From assembly GCA_000996245.1 (NCBI GenBank), contig LBYP01000007.1, positions 12,302 to 56,003 of the forward strand: a stretch of DNA of 43,702 nt, read 5' to 3'. The stretch's first letter is position 1; each line of letters starts with the position of its first letter. The translations under genes and the position numbers were made by a program. The notes beneath the pieces are model-generated. The model ran no database searches and was not told where the DNA came from. It was given only the letters and a program-made list of their open reading frames with translations. Shown here in pieces: positions 24,201 to 31,499 of this stretch. The DNA comes from Parcubacteria group bacterium GW2011_GWA2_40_23 (GTDB lineage: Bacteria; Patescibacteriota; Patescibacteriia; UBA11705; JABHMO01).

Positions 24201-26882
24201 GCTTAAAGTACATGTTTTTACCGGTTCATTTTCCATGCACGTGCAGCCATTCGTTCCTTCATCTTCTTTGTCGCAAGTTGTTGCGGCTGTTGCAGTACAA
24301 ATTCTTGGCGTAATTTCTGTAATTGTAGGGAAAGAACTTGATTCTATTAAATTAAAAGATAAAGGATTGCTCATGACATTATAGCAATTGCAACCAATTG
24401 AATCTTTAACACAATCTTCAAGACAAGATCCTGATCCAGCTACACAATCAGCTTTTGTTTTTTGGCAACGCTCCCCTTTGCCAACTACAACATTATAAAG
24501 ACCTTTGTTTATTTGAGGTACGCGCACATTGGTGATTGAAGTGTCAGACCAAGCACCCATAACAGCGGCTGAGAAATCACCAAAATATATATTATCAGAA
24601 GTACCTCTTGAACCAAATTTCTCGCCGCCTAAAACAGTATAAGCACCTGGAGACCCTTCCTCCGGAGTCATTGAGCACAAACCTGGATATTGTAAATTTA
24701 AATTTTTTGAAAAATCACCAATCCAACCAAGATCATTGGTAGTATCATCAAATTGATAGGTTTTAGTGACCGAATCTAAGCTGTTGGTAACAACTTTTAT
24801 GGGGCCATCTTCAATGCCCGCCGGAACCTTAACTATAATTTGATTGTCTTTCCAAGCATCGGCAGGATCACAAGGCACCTCTGCTGGTAAGGTCATGGTA
24901 CCGGCAGCACCAGTGAAGAACACGCCACTTACTCCCGCAGTGTAATCAGAAAATCCACTACCATATATTGTAATAAAATTACCATCTCCACCTTCTTTCG
25001 GATTTACATTATTTATCACAGGCACAAACACGCAAACGCCATCTGCACAATAACCCCCATTACAATCACCATCAACCCTACAAACACCATCGTCACAAGC
25101 ACCGCAAACTGGGTTGTAAGCCGGATCGGTGCAAGCAAGCATGACGCCTGTGGCATCGCAACAAAAATCCGGTCTAACAATAACATCCATTTTCTTAGTA
25201 CCATGGTTACCATCAATATCATCAGCCTGGAGCATTAAACTATGTTCTTCGAAATTTTTTGATCCCAAAGGATAATCATTAACGGCCCAAGGGATTGATG
25301 AGCTAAATATTTCAGGAGATAATTCATCTGTTTGCGTCACAGAACTAATTGCTTGATCCGTCGCATCTCCCTTAGGATCAACGTACAAAGAAACAACACT
25401 AACTGCGACATCATCTTCAGCTGTAAATGGAATCATTCTGTCATCCTCAGCACCAGATGGGAACTGACAAACATTTTTATTAAAAGCATCAAAATTAACC
25501 GTTGGTGGAGTGACATCACAAATATCACCAGTAGTAAATTTAAAAGTGCAAGGATGAGTGGTCTCGCAAAACAGTTCATCTCCATTAGCTGCCTTTAAAC
25601 CAATTTTATCAGTGGCACTAGCTTTATTTTTTAAACTGACAGTATATTCTGTATCTTTCTTTAAAGCATAAGCACCAGGATTTAATGGATCACACACACC
25701 CGCGGGGACAAATTCAACTAAACGACCACCATTCCAAAATTTAAAAGTTCCATTAACCGTGTCTACCCCGGGGAAATCAGATATAAATCTGAGACGAACA
25801 TAATTCATTTTTAAACAAGTTGTCCCCTGGCGTGCCCACTTAATAAAAACTTTATCACCACCAAGACAAGCCGGGTCTAAATTAAGTGAATTTTTACCAT
25901 CTGGTGGCAACCATTTTTCTTTCATTAAAATTAAATTATCCTCGCTTTTTCCACAAGAAATATTTACCAAAGAATCTGCTCCTGACTCGGTAGTTTGAAA
26001 GTCTAAATAACTGTTAGCTGCTGTTTCTGTGCCGTTATCGCTAACATCAAACTCAATTAACATTGGGGTGCCACCCAAATGAGCTTCATCACACATTACC
26101 CAATCGGCCGTATAGTTATGGTCCATTTCTTTAATTGCTGTCAGTATTTCTTCCCCATGTCCATTTGGTTCTGTAACTGTTTTGGGTTTATCAACAATCG
26201 TGTGTGACACTGTTCCTGCACTGGTTGTAATTTGGAGATTCGATAAATTTACGGTTGCTTCACTAACAGCTTGATTAAAAGAAATACGTGGGTGAACATT
26301 TATAATTTTTTGAGGTGCTGGTGGTGGGCTGAATTGATCTGTTTTTAATAAACCATAGCCGCTAATATCAAAACCAGATTTTTCGCTATAATAGGTTGCA
26401 GAATAGCAACCTTTGTCAGATGGGAAGTCGACAGAACCATCGCCATCATTATCAATACCATCAGCACATTGATAGGTATAGGTCGCATCTGTCAGAGCCC
26501 CAGTAATTCTACTCATGACAAAGGCAACGATAGAATAGGATAAAAGTATAATTACCAAACCAATAAGAGCGTTAGTTATATATTTTTTGGCATCAGCAAC
26601 TTTTTCCTGTTCCCCACCAGAAGTCATGTATAAAAATCCTCCATAGAGGACTAAACAAACGGCAACAATACCCAAAAAGCCTAAAATTACTTTTATAATT
26701 TTGCCAATCAAGCTCTTCAAGTCTGCATTGGCTAAACCAGCCCCACCAGCTACTGTCTCTAATCCGCCCTCAACACTATTATTATCAGCTGCTAAAACCG
26801 AAGCAATGTCATAAAAACAAAAACTGACAACTGCCAAAACAATGCCGATGAAAACTAAATTACGAAAGACTTTTTTTGACAT
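15240..26882 (-). CDS. Giant pilin-headed, multidomain surface protein with C-terminal VWA domain (3,880 aa)
   Basis: A signal/anchor helix (about 9-32) precedes a two-helix module: KIIKVILGFLGIVAVCLVLYG (61-81), YMTSGGEQEKVADAKK, then NALIGLVIILLSYSIVAFVMS (104-124). That arrangement resembles VirB2/TrbC-type pilins. The exterior follows. Ig-like SbsA-type segments lie near 190 and 1550. Four IPT/TIG-like units (motifs such as TIYGSGF and TIVGENFG) lie near 630, 735, 965 and 1080. CGNGxxxxGEECD cysteine repeats run from about 1790 to 2010, and a LamG-like fold (GWTISTWVY... MDDFRVWAGA) from about 2700 to 2930. Repeated DGVDNDGDxxxD loops lie near 3440-3540, and a VWA domain with MIDAS DSSIS from about 3570. 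It is probably a giant adhesin. Substrate and host partner are unknown. The ORF is intact over 11.6 kb. Confidence 0.88.
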   Translation of the reverse strand: MSKKVFRNLVFIGIVLAVVSFCFYDIASVLAADNNSVEGGLETVAGGAGLANADLKSLIGKIIKVILGFLGIVAVCLVLYGGFLYMTSGGEQEKVADAKKYITNALIGLVIILLSYSIVAFVMSRITGALTDATYTYQCADGIDNDGDGSVDFPSDKGCYSATYYSEKSGFDISGYGLLKTDQFSPPPAPQKIINVHPRISFNQAVSEATVNLSNLQITTSAGTVSHTIVDKPKTVTEPNGHGEEILTAIKEMDHNYTADWVMCDEAHLGGTPMLIEFDVSDNGTETAANSYLDFQTTESGADSLVNISCGKSEDNLILMKEKWLPPDGKNSLNLDPACLGGDKVFIKWARQGTTCLKMNYVRLRFISDFPGVDTVNGTFKFWNGGRLVEFVPAGVCDPLNPGAYALKKDTEYTVSLKNKASATDKIGLKAANGDELFCETTHPCTFKFTTGDICDVTPPTVNFDAFNKNVCQFPSGAEDDRMIPFTAEDDVAVSVVSLYVDPKGDATDQAISSVTQTDELSPEIFSSSIPWAVNDYPLGSKNFEEHSLMLQADDIDGNHGTKKMDVIVRPDFCCDATGVMLACTDPAYNPVCGACDDGVCRVDGDCNGGYCADGVCVFVPVINNVNPKEGGDGNFITIYGSGFSDYTAGVSGVFFTGAAGTMTLPAEVPCDPADAWKDNQIIVKVPAGIEDGPIKVVTNSLDSVTKTYQFDDTTNDLGWIGDFSKNLNLQYPGLCSMTPEEGSPGAYTVLGGEKFGSRGTSDNIYFGDFSAAVMGAWSDTSITNVRVPQINKGLYNVVVGKGERCQKTKADCVAGSGSCLEDCVKDSIGCNCYNVMSNPLSFNLIESSSFPTITEITPRICTATAATTCDKEDEGTNGCTCMENEPVKTCTLSAKATCIEGSSEDCVCTGDAFRICLKLAGSKCLEGESNCSCKTAEPVKICTKHEICTKGTDACICSGAGPLNQIISVLGTNFGDKTGQVIFSPLQSDGHGGFMEARNPTTEELEPSFIGLLACGAASWSDTEVKVKVPETLPGSTTAMTPGNYWVKIITNQSLPSNNKNFIVNTNAPGPGICSISPNNGPMNTVVTIVGENFGTDKSIYNVSFDKKDVDTADLRALVDKTDLTWVDKQIGNAKVPADAMTGGVLVHSADRSVESNSVQFKLGICTDTSCLASQFCCGDGVCKDATAGQTKQDVCVTTVQSHNSEYAWVMSTGVIPKIPAVLERTCLVPATGTGYTQSPSPAKSDELACPNGLISATFNMTLNLTALDGKITLRKCRDEECNLATYTASEWDSITFSEINPLDIWPQPESADSTNMLTSFSLYDTLKVYPGIGSFLQQGIDATLKTDTWYQVEILGGTSGVASPSGKAMTENYSWFFKTKAANCEPDKFLMTPSKGIIKSVQQIQKYLVSGMSGCQQINVEDKPWVWTVPATEERAEKIGYGCKTGPALYCTVDPKRNDIGVYAINDSKLENCKKADDSACVNQFEEGCECRVDGDLETSTPIIISADAVVAKATVVYHKTGELEINFSEPRVTSFYPNCKEACINAQLGVTFNTKMKTPVKENIKIYTCETEECTVVTPSTAEIDTVTYIYNPAIAPSTGDNILKIDLKPNTNLLFNKYHRVVISNALESISGVHLTGLNYHDAGGATGLNSFSWVFKTKNDQNQCVIDSVNVVPANYEAATPGEVVSYSVEPTSAPDKCNITGQILNPLHYPWTWSTKDSDNDVTGDNTDDTVFPNSYFPTSNVNDGAPLAEITNKVYNAAASGDNKCTGNCLLKGSITYRAVCGDGKIGVGEECDFSQAEETAGKTMVLNEAGVEVIDEGVACNDTSCLLNNFSPCTVAELISEDSVCCGNGRVNGQEECDFAAEYKDKNGVSCDPAAATQANPPCALVSKSKACTPGCLNAGTAVGYVCGNGIKEAGEDSDDSNNKPGDGISNTCLKEGSQIKYTAGLSICGNHVVDPGEKCDPLVSDPATNKALCNDKCLVTGYPLCVNPTDTLCCGNGNLTETIPGLGLKACDKTACFKEEACPVQTANMVQCAGILPVAGCSLMGAAQNCFCGEDLILSDKVKCTGVLAIPGCTVQSGKCVCAEANTCGANGKIKVSCDRGTDNCVCDFSEGCTTKCTNLGSDIKYGSQCGNGTKEEGEDAACEVASAITCTVNTTSGKCMCGTVESDMSKCNTGSPYQKATINTEKHSATSSVFQVVLRLNPDVAPKTSYSLTKKIIAATVEKIEGETTPKSGDTGITLRVPKSVYNEAVNTTCEAGTALNPTTIPANNAQDVCRNIALVISTPLTEVKGEDICVCAGVTQATMELCNQPIPGSNCRKENNSLFFYYRAATCVRGEISNPAPGYLTQNTTINWFVNGYEKAKEFVRSLLFKVGLADPLKFCVGPEMTMELKQTTSGIEMRAIPKELLLPDTRYGIVLKNLKNKCNRTITPNPAIIEFTTGAEACRLDNVVVSPADLFVMKSGQSFAYTAYAKSGINEIFPMPGVYNWDWNWESTDTALAQIVNPSGTAADVVTQTKNGQGQIKATATISEDALGQVCTNGSGASCTYGTANCYCSYSPGEESTTGATYTGVGNIKVFICDNPWFGDVYNSFNRSIPPEYQYNSGEAITHKKLDLKLELTNNGQLMPSYLVEKEFNAGLFYCRDFGKDKDLSDDLPLVGLMTGAFTEVNPNPRFGIYFDRNYDYVEAHEDLNPIMNDYTKGWTISTWVYNDDLPQDRYVRIFYKNLTTSADPDGLKSVPNQAHVQLGVRSWCSADPACWSDVMSGLKTREQCGACTVANIKRSVVFEIKYPGKTAIYKGVEAADGLLNNGFNQILLSHRSGIAALFINGKMQCDLAAASCTGAKTLENQTAPMFVWPRQDTCIKSDGSSCAKNDPGCVCISEKDEAGADYDKLFIGGLGKTKVPLVSFGGYMDDFRVWAGAKTPEQINTNPETGLKAAWDFNSTVPGTVNCTADYSASCTLASGEACTTPSTDCICSISSQCIQDHGGVPLRFKYINITDVAKSKGIFYGDNSGWQELNVDTQNQCNNGIDDDNNGLIDSHDPKCTSATDGWEEPALFAQYFFVRKTDNDYATTNDNAPDAISLRIYENPEGLPPSLWYARNVPNPASSVPIINSDCLTDSFGEFCYAGVQDGRTLYVSASNINGSNVWNNIYLLSYSQGANPATQNIFGQLVQFLKFNMNELDSGTISKIKLIRDTQRLQDFVLMQEYVNVYKSQHGGKVPQLEAGTLQRHNTNSVWDSWKTTFKTELGLDMPIDPINALYNVPPTYKYTTATGVACKKDDAGCISSTTQTVDCGADSSGNILACSSTQQCILPGVACIDCSSSGGYDSKACYNSSTLTFANLYSYYNKSKTATDNIKNFTYTYEANGADATQSQFRIRYFYEIPTLNYRYVPVVESSGTGWDQLQVAPPEVVVAPTAPKACSDGVDNDVNGKTDYPNDPGCTGPDDPAEDYLSMCKDNTDNDSDGTCDVDGCCSNATIDTQADCDARDWKPADPSCTSAFDNDEFWPPQCSDGVDNDGDNTCDFAGCCSKPVHTTQAACISASATWTPPDTVGCTEANDDSEGNILFAFFVDSSISMSGGNKKNDPEYIHKIMIKTIIDGVHETGTNIKGLHEVFGNKAYYVLSNSRDDVGLQSEKFLTPSNDAAKFLKWLTCKPGWLACVNAGTNGCDATYACGDEKKCPFQACTTDNECASNECSTGNMCVASDEDICSSPYAYMAASNMPGHINEYLNDVVTLYETSSYNFKALVYFIITDAEDGYFRSENLAYQKIVTSTTTANTYEMPIHFIYVRKDGELTAEPDLSKCAAEAAGDDQCLYELYSMYSNKVNSKHRGIWLQGTVDSIKPKLESLMSVIAALPPLTQDVTLEENY

Positions 26883-26905
26883 TATATAAAATTAATTTCG
26901 ATAGA

Positions 26906-29101
26906 TTATTCTTCAGCACCCCAAGGCTCTGCACATTCTCCGCCAAGAGGGTCGAGTGTCGGCTTGTGTGTAAGAACATTAGGGCAACAAGACTTCCCGT
27001 ATTCCTTATCTCCAATATCATTACAATCTGTTGCGGTTGATTCGGGAATCGCTGTTGGAGAAGTTAATTCATAAGCTGAGTTCTCAGCTGGAACCACATT
27101 TCTACTTGGTGTAAAACAATTTTGGCGCATATCGCGCAACTGAGCTTTAATGACAGGCATATATAATGGCCCTTCTTCGCCTTCATTAACTTCTGTAAAT
27201 GGACCATGAGACATATTAACAATATTCATGGAAGGGATAGGTAGCTGTGTTACTGGATCAACGTCTACCGCCTCTATATTTGGATCGAACCAATTAGCAA
27301 AACCAGCGCCAGACAAGAAAATTTGCGTATCCACTGAAGCTGCATCTAAATCTTTATTAAAAATAACTTTTATGGGCACAGATTTATCAACGCTTTGTGC
27401 GTTATTTCTTGGTAATAATTCCTGAATCGCGGGCGGTGCCAAATCAATAGCATGACCAACACCAAAGGACCATTCAAAATCATCAGCTGGTTGACCATCG
27501 GCCTTGCCATCTCCACTACCATCCAAAGAATTTCCAGCCAAATCGACAATGCCGGTTCCTATTTCAGCTATTTCAGCTGTGATCTTGGCTGCTTTTAATA
27601 AACCGTTTAAATCTTTATCTGCTGGCAAGCAAAATACTTTTTCTCCACAACTATTTTCTGTCACACCTTCACATTCCATAGTTGAAAGAAACTGAATCGT
27701 ACGATATTGATTAATCCCCGTAATCCAATTACCAGGTACGTGTGACGTTCCAGCACAACCAGTAGCCTTAGTACCATCAGCAATCAAAAGCTGAGCTTCA
27801 TTGCTGGTGTTATTAGCGACACACCCAGTTTGATCGGTTGAAAATAATGGTAAAACCGGTTCATTAAAATTAGCCACCACTATTTGATTACGGAAAACTT
27901 TAGCGATTGGGCAATTAAAATCTTTTTCTGGATCACAAAGACTTCCATCGATTGCGTCTGTATCAATACCAACCTGATCTTTAGGAATAGTTAAGGTTAC
28001 CTTGGGCGGAGTTAAATCTACAAAAGTCCCAGTGGTAAAACGCCAGCTATATCCACTAAGACCACTGGTAGGCACAGAAAAAACACTGGTACCTACTGGT
28101 TCTAGTTTTCTGATACCAGCACCAGCTGGTGGTGGTCCAACAAGATGGACTATATAAGATACATTTTCTTCAGAACTACCCAAATAATCGTCTGTTGTCT
28201 TGCCATTTCCAAACGGATTAAAAACAACCGTACGACGGTCTTGAGTTATCATAACAAATCCCGGAACAACATCATTAATATTTGCTGGATCAGCAATAGT
28301 GGCATCGACACAATCGCTTGGTGACTTGAGCGGAGTTGTAGTGGGCCAACCAGCCATCTTATCGCAACGATAAGTTTTAAAAGCATTTTTATCAACTGGT
28401 CCGCAAACAGAGGCGGTCTCCGGACAATCACCTGTTTTACATTTAGCTAAGGCATCAGGACAAACATCATAACCAATAGTTGTCCCGGTCGTAACATCGG
28501 GCGCAGTTAAATCTATAAAAGAAGTTGGATCAATTGGTAATTTAAAAGTTACCACAATCATAGTGTTGCGTGGCACTTCTGCTTGCTCTGGATAAGGCGA
28601 ATGCCCTGAAAGAATTTCCCCAAAAGAGCTGCCAGATAAATTATATCCAAGGCCTTTTGGAATAGTGGAAGTTATGTTGTAGGTTCCCTCCCCGATGTTT
28701 TCCTTCAAGGCATTAAAAACAAAGGCAACTATTGAATAAGACAAAAAGATTATTATTAAACCGATAACTGCATTGATGATCCAAGCTTTAGCTGTTTTGG
28801 TTTTTTCAGGATCCCCACCAGAAGTCATGTAAAGATAACCAGCGTAAAGGACAATGCATAAAAATATGATGCCTAATACATCTAAGAAAATCTTGATAAT
28901 CTTTCCCACTGTTTGGAGCAAATCTGCTTTTTGCAATGGCGTTTGAGCTGCAACTGTATCTAAATTGCTAATAATATCACTTTGAGTTGTGGCAGCATAT
29001 GAAACTGTAAATGGCGTAAATAAAATAACTGCCAACGTAAATATTAAACAACTGGCAGTTATCCAAAAAATAAACTGATTTTGATTTTTTTTGACAAGCA
29101 T
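26906..29101 (-). CDS. Pilin-headed surface protein with Ig-like domains (731 aa)
   Basis: It is paralogous to the giant protein at its N-terminus: a signal/anchor helix (about 11-36), KIIKIFLDVLGIIFLCIVLYAG (68-89), YMTSGGDPEKTKTAKAW, then IINAVIGLIIIFLSYSIVAFV (108-128). The exterior has SbsA/Big_5-like segments (ARNTMIVVTFKLPIDPTSF-like, NQIVVANFNEPVLP, VPIKVIFNKDLDAASV) spread over about 180-620. It ends rather abruptly at GGECAEPWGAEE, without an obvious terminal domain, 23 bp before the giant gene. It could be a shorter partner or a truncated relative of the giant protein. Secretion and surface display are inferred. Confidence 0.82.
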   Translation of the reverse strand: MLVKKNQNQFIFWITASCLIFTLAVILFTPFTVSYAATTQSDIISNLDTVAAQTPLQKADLLQTVGKIIKIFLDVLGIIFLCIVLYAGYLYMTSGGDPEKTKTAKAWIINAVIGLIIIFLSYSIVAFVFNALKENIGEGTYNITSTIPKGLGYNLSGSSFGEILSGHSPYPEQAEVPRNTMIVVTFKLPIDPTSFIDLTAPDVTTGTTIGYDVCPDALAKCKTGDCPETASVCGPVDKNAFKTYRCDKMAGWPTTTPLKSPSDCVDATIADPANINDVVPGFVMITQDRRTVVFNPFGNGKTTDDYLGSSEENVSYIVHLVGPPPAGAGIRKLEPVGTSVFSVPTSGLSGYSWRFTTGTFVDLTPPKVTLTIPKDQVGIDTDAIDGSLCDPEKDFNCPIAKVFRNQIVVANFNEPVLPLFSTDQTGCVANNTSNEAQLLIADGTKATGCAGTSHVPGNWITGINQYRTIQFLSTMECEGVTENSCGEKVFCLPADKDLNGLLKAAKITAEIAEIGTGIVDLAGNSLDGSGDGKADGQPADDFEWSFGVGHAIDLAPPAIQELLPRNNAQSVDKSVPIKVIFNKDLDAASVDTQIFLSGAGFANWFDPNIEAVDVDPVTQLPIPSMNIVNMSHGPFTEVNEGEEGPLYMPVIKAQLRDMRQNCFTPSRNVVPAENSAYELTSPTAIPESTATDCNDIGDKEYGKSCCPNVLTHKPTLDPLGGECAEPWGAEE

Positions 29102-29140
29102 GTGAACACCACGCTGACGCGTATTATTGCAATTATGTTT

Positions 29141-29590
29141 TTATTTTTGCAAAAGCTCTTTAACGGCTTGACTTACAAGCTTTCCATCAGCCCCTCCCTG
29201 CAATTCGGCCATGACTTTTTTCATCACTAAACCGAAATTGTTTTTTTCCTCTTCCCCCAGACCAGCGATTATATCTTGTGCTTTTGTTCTAACCTCTTCG
29301 GCTGACATCTGCGTTGGTAAATATTTTTCCAGGATAGCGATTTCTTTCTTTTCTATTTCAGCTAAATCATTACGATTCCCCTTCTCATATATTTCAATCG
29401 CATCTTGTCTTTTCTTTATTTCACTCTTGATGACAGCCATGGCTTCGGGTTCTTCTAATTCCTTTTTTGAATTTTCAATAGCCTTATACATAAAAGCAGA
29501 ACGCAACATTCTGAGCACACCCAAGGTCGGCTCATTCTTCGCTTTCATGGCCATTAAAAAGTCAGCATCAATATCTTTATATATTGCCAT
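29141..29590 (-). CDS. GatB/YqeY domain protein
   Basis: This 149-aa protein matches the YqeY family, related to the C-terminal tRNA-binding domain of GatB. Recognisable segments are LGVLRMLRSAFMYKAIE (about 24-40), EIYEKGNRNDLAEIEKKEIAILEKYLP (about 67-93) and GLVMKKVMAELQGGADGKLVSQAVKELL (about 120-147). Its role is not well established; tRNA or amidotransferase-linked function is usually proposed. It lies between rpsU and the 731-aa surface protein, and rpsU-yqeY neighbourhood is common in bacteria. Confidence 0.92.
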   Translation of the reverse strand: MAIYKDIDADFLMAMKAKNEPTLGVLRMLRSAFMYKAIENSKKELEEPEAMAVIKSEIKKRQDAIEIYEKGNRNDLAEIEKKEIAILEKYLPTQMSAEEVRTKAQDIIAGLGEEEKNNFGLVMKKVMAELQGGADGKLVSQAVKELLQK

Positions 29591-29644
29591 AACTTACATT
29601 TAAATTATACAACATTTTTCGGTAATCCCAAAACAACTTGGGGA

Positions 29645-29890
29645 TTAACGATGTTTCTTTTTTCTCTTATCTTCAATAATATGACCTGTCTTTTTCAGGT
29701 ACTCTATTTTTTCTCGGTAATCTTTACGTTCGACCGCTAGCCTCTTTTGCCTATTGCGGCTAACATGGCTCTTTTCATGGGCCTTGTCTTTGAACTCAAG
29801 AATAACTTTACTTTGGATTAAACGTTTGTTGAAACGTCGTAAAAAAGATTCGAAAGTCTCCCCTTTCTTACGTTTTACTTCGATAGCCAT
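29645..29890 (-). CDS. rpsU: Small ribosomal subunit protein bS21
   Basis: This 81-aa, very basic protein of the 30S subunit helps mRNA binding. The family core is MAIEVKRKKGETFESFLRRFNKRLIQSKV followed by a helix of Arg/Lys-rich repeats (RNRQKRLAVERKDYREK). It is slightly longer than classical S21, through a KKTGHIIEDKRKKKHR tail. AAGGAG lies 11 nt before the ATG. It sits in the hisS-rpsU-yqeY order. Confidence 0.93.
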   Translation of the reverse strand: MAIEVKRKKGETFESFLRRFNKRLIQSKVILEFKDKAHEKSHVSRNRQKRLAVERKDYREKIEYLKKTGHIIEDKRKKKHR

Positions 29891-29962
29891 GGTAATAACA
29901 ACTCCTTAATGGATTATTTATTCTAACTCGCCAATATTATACTAAATTTGCATGAAAGTCAA

Positions 29963-31291
29963 CTAGTCCTTTTTTTCTTTTAAACGCTTCTTAACTTCAA
30001 CCACAATGCGGTTTTGGTTGATAACTTCTTGAATACCACTTTCCAAATCGCGCAAAAGAACTGTACCTTCTACAATTTCCTTTTGGCCAAAAATTAAGAC
30101 GAGTTTTGCATTGGCTTTTTTGGCTAATTCTAGTTGAGCTTTTAAACTACTCTTGGAAAAATTAGCACGGACCGTAAAATCTTCGTGACGAATTTTTTCG
30201 TAAATAGCAAAGGCTTTTTGACGTGCTTGTTCACTTAATTGTGTGACAAAAACATCTGGTGCTGGACCAGCCGGAACTTCAATTTTACTATTTTTCATCT
30301 GATTAACAATACGTTCTAAGCCAAAGGCAAAACCAGCCGCTGGAGTACGCACGCCACCAACCATTTCGATTAAATAATCGTAACGACCGCCACCAGCCAA
30401 AACAACTGGAGTGGTATTTTCTTCGTCAGTCTTGGTTGTAATTTCGAAAACAGTTTTTGAATAATAATCGAAAGTACGTAACAAGAATGGGTCAAGACGA
30501 TATGGGATCTTTAATTCATCGAGATATTCCAATACTTTAAATAAATGACTACGACATTCATCGCATAACCAATCGATTGTTTGAGGCATTTCTTCGCGTA
30601 ACTTCAAACATTTTGGATTAGTGCAAGAGAAAAAATGCATAGGATCGCGGCCAGCACTCTTGCGGCAATCGGCACAAACAGCTGAACGCTTAGATTTTAA
30701 GAAACCAGAAAGAGTCTTTTTATATTCCGGACGACAAACAGCGCAACCTAAACTGTTCAAATGAATTTCTGATTCCAACATTAAATTTTTTAATAAATAA
30801 TGTCCTAAAATTATAAGTTCAGCATCAATAGCCGCAGTAGCATCGCCAATAATTTCGAAACCGACCTGAGTGAATTGTCTAAAAGTATTTTCTTCAACTC
30901 TGTTTTGTCGGAACATTGGGCCCCAATAGTAAACTTTCATCGGCATAGTCTGATTGACCATATTATGGCTTACAAAGGCGCGGGCAATGGAAGTTGTAGC
31001 TTCTGGACGAAGAGCTAATTTTTCGCCACGATCAATGAAACTAAAAACTTCTTTTTCAGCTAAACCACTTTGTTTAAAAAGAGTATGGTTAAACAATTCG
31101 TATTTTTCAATAACCGGAGTTTCGATGCGTTTAAAACTGTAATCATCTATGAGCTTAACAACCGTACGCTCCACAAATTCCCAATAACGAGCATCCGTTG
31201 GCAAAACATCCTTCATGCCCATGATAAGTGGCGGGGTTTTGATAGAGCGGATATCCTCTTGGGGTTGATCTTCTTTTTTACGACGTGGCAT
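29963..31291 (-). CDS. hisS: Histidyl-tRNA synthetase
   Basis: This 442-aa class II synthetase charges tRNA-His. GMKDVLPTDARYWEFVE begins the catalytic core (about 25-41). Motif 2 lies in YWGPMFRQNRVEENTFRQFTQVGFE (about 122-146). Histidine-specific motifs appear as RLDPFLLRTFDYYSKTVFEI and LAGGGRYDYLIEMVGG. Motif 3 is GFAFGLERI. An insertion with cysteine pairs (CAVCRPEY, CADCRKS, CTNPKC, CDEC; about 184-245) may bind zinc, as seen in some bacterial HisRS. The C-terminal anticodon-binding domain starts near 345. A Lys/Arg-rich 24-residue leader precedes the core. It opens the minus-strand run with rpsU. Confidence 0.95.
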   Translation of the reverse strand: MPRRKKEDQPQEDIRSIKTPPLIMGMKDVLPTDARYWEFVERTVVKLIDDYSFKRIETPVIEKYELFNHTLFKQSGLAEKEVFSFIDRGEKLALRPEATTSIARAFVSHNMVNQTMPMKVYYWGPMFRQNRVEENTFRQFTQVGFEIIGDATAAIDAELIILGHYLLKNLMLESEIHLNSLGCAVCRPEYKKTLSGFLKSKRSAVCADCRKSAGRDPMHFFSCTNPKCLKLREEMPQTIDWLCDECRSHLFKVLEYLDELKIPYRLDPFLLRTFDYYSKTVFEITTKTDEENTTPVVLAGGGRYDYLIEMVGGVRTPAAGFAFGLERIVNQMKNSKIEVPAGPAPDVFVTQLSEQARQKAFAIYEKIRHEDFTVRANFSKSSLKAQLELAKKANAKLVLIFGQKEIVEGTVLLRDLESGIQEVINQNRIVVEVKKRLKEKKD

Positions 31292-31302
31292 ACTTTTTAA
31301 AG

Positions 31303-31338
31303 TTACGAATAATACATTTATTATGATGGTACGAATTA
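31303..31338 (+). repeat. Paired GTTACGAAT repeat
   Basis: gttacgaataa and ggtacgaattatt lie about 25 bp apart, as at 4283 and 8152. It lies 12 bp upstream of hisS. Confidence 0.5.
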
Positions 31339-31369
31339 TTGATTTTATTATTAGCTAGATTATTCAGGA

Positions 31370-31440
31370 TATAATCAAGAAAGCAAGAAAGCAAAGAAGC
31401 AATTAGTCTGGCCTTGTTTATTTGTTTTGTTGCTTTACTT
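31370..31440. repeat. CAAGAAAGCAA repeat with inverted partner
   Basis: tataatcaagaaagcaagaaag is followed by ttgtttatttgttttgttgc, its approximate inverted complement. The same element occurs at 8045 and 43388. The hisS-lepB gap (31292-31499) holds only repeats. Confidence 0.5.
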
Positions 31441-31441
31441 G

Positions 31442-31476
31442 CCCAGCACTTAAAGGGAACACTTTATAGTACTGGG
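31442..31476 (-). repeat. 35-nt hairpin element
   Basis: On the minus strand CCCAGTACT...AGTGCTGGG encloses TAAAGTGTTCCCTTTA. At arm position 4 this copy has A paired with T, where other copies have T paired with A, a compensatory change. On the plus strand it is followed by TTGTTTTTTT and could act as a terminator. Confidence 0.75.
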
Positions 31477-31499
31477 TTGTTTTTTTGATTGAATGTAAA

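Noticed and set aside
15724-25598. Many plus-strand ORFs opposite the giant gene, and minus-strand ORFs in its other frames
   Set aside because: All lie inside an intact 11.6-kb frame with recognisable domains; translations are low-complexity shadows.
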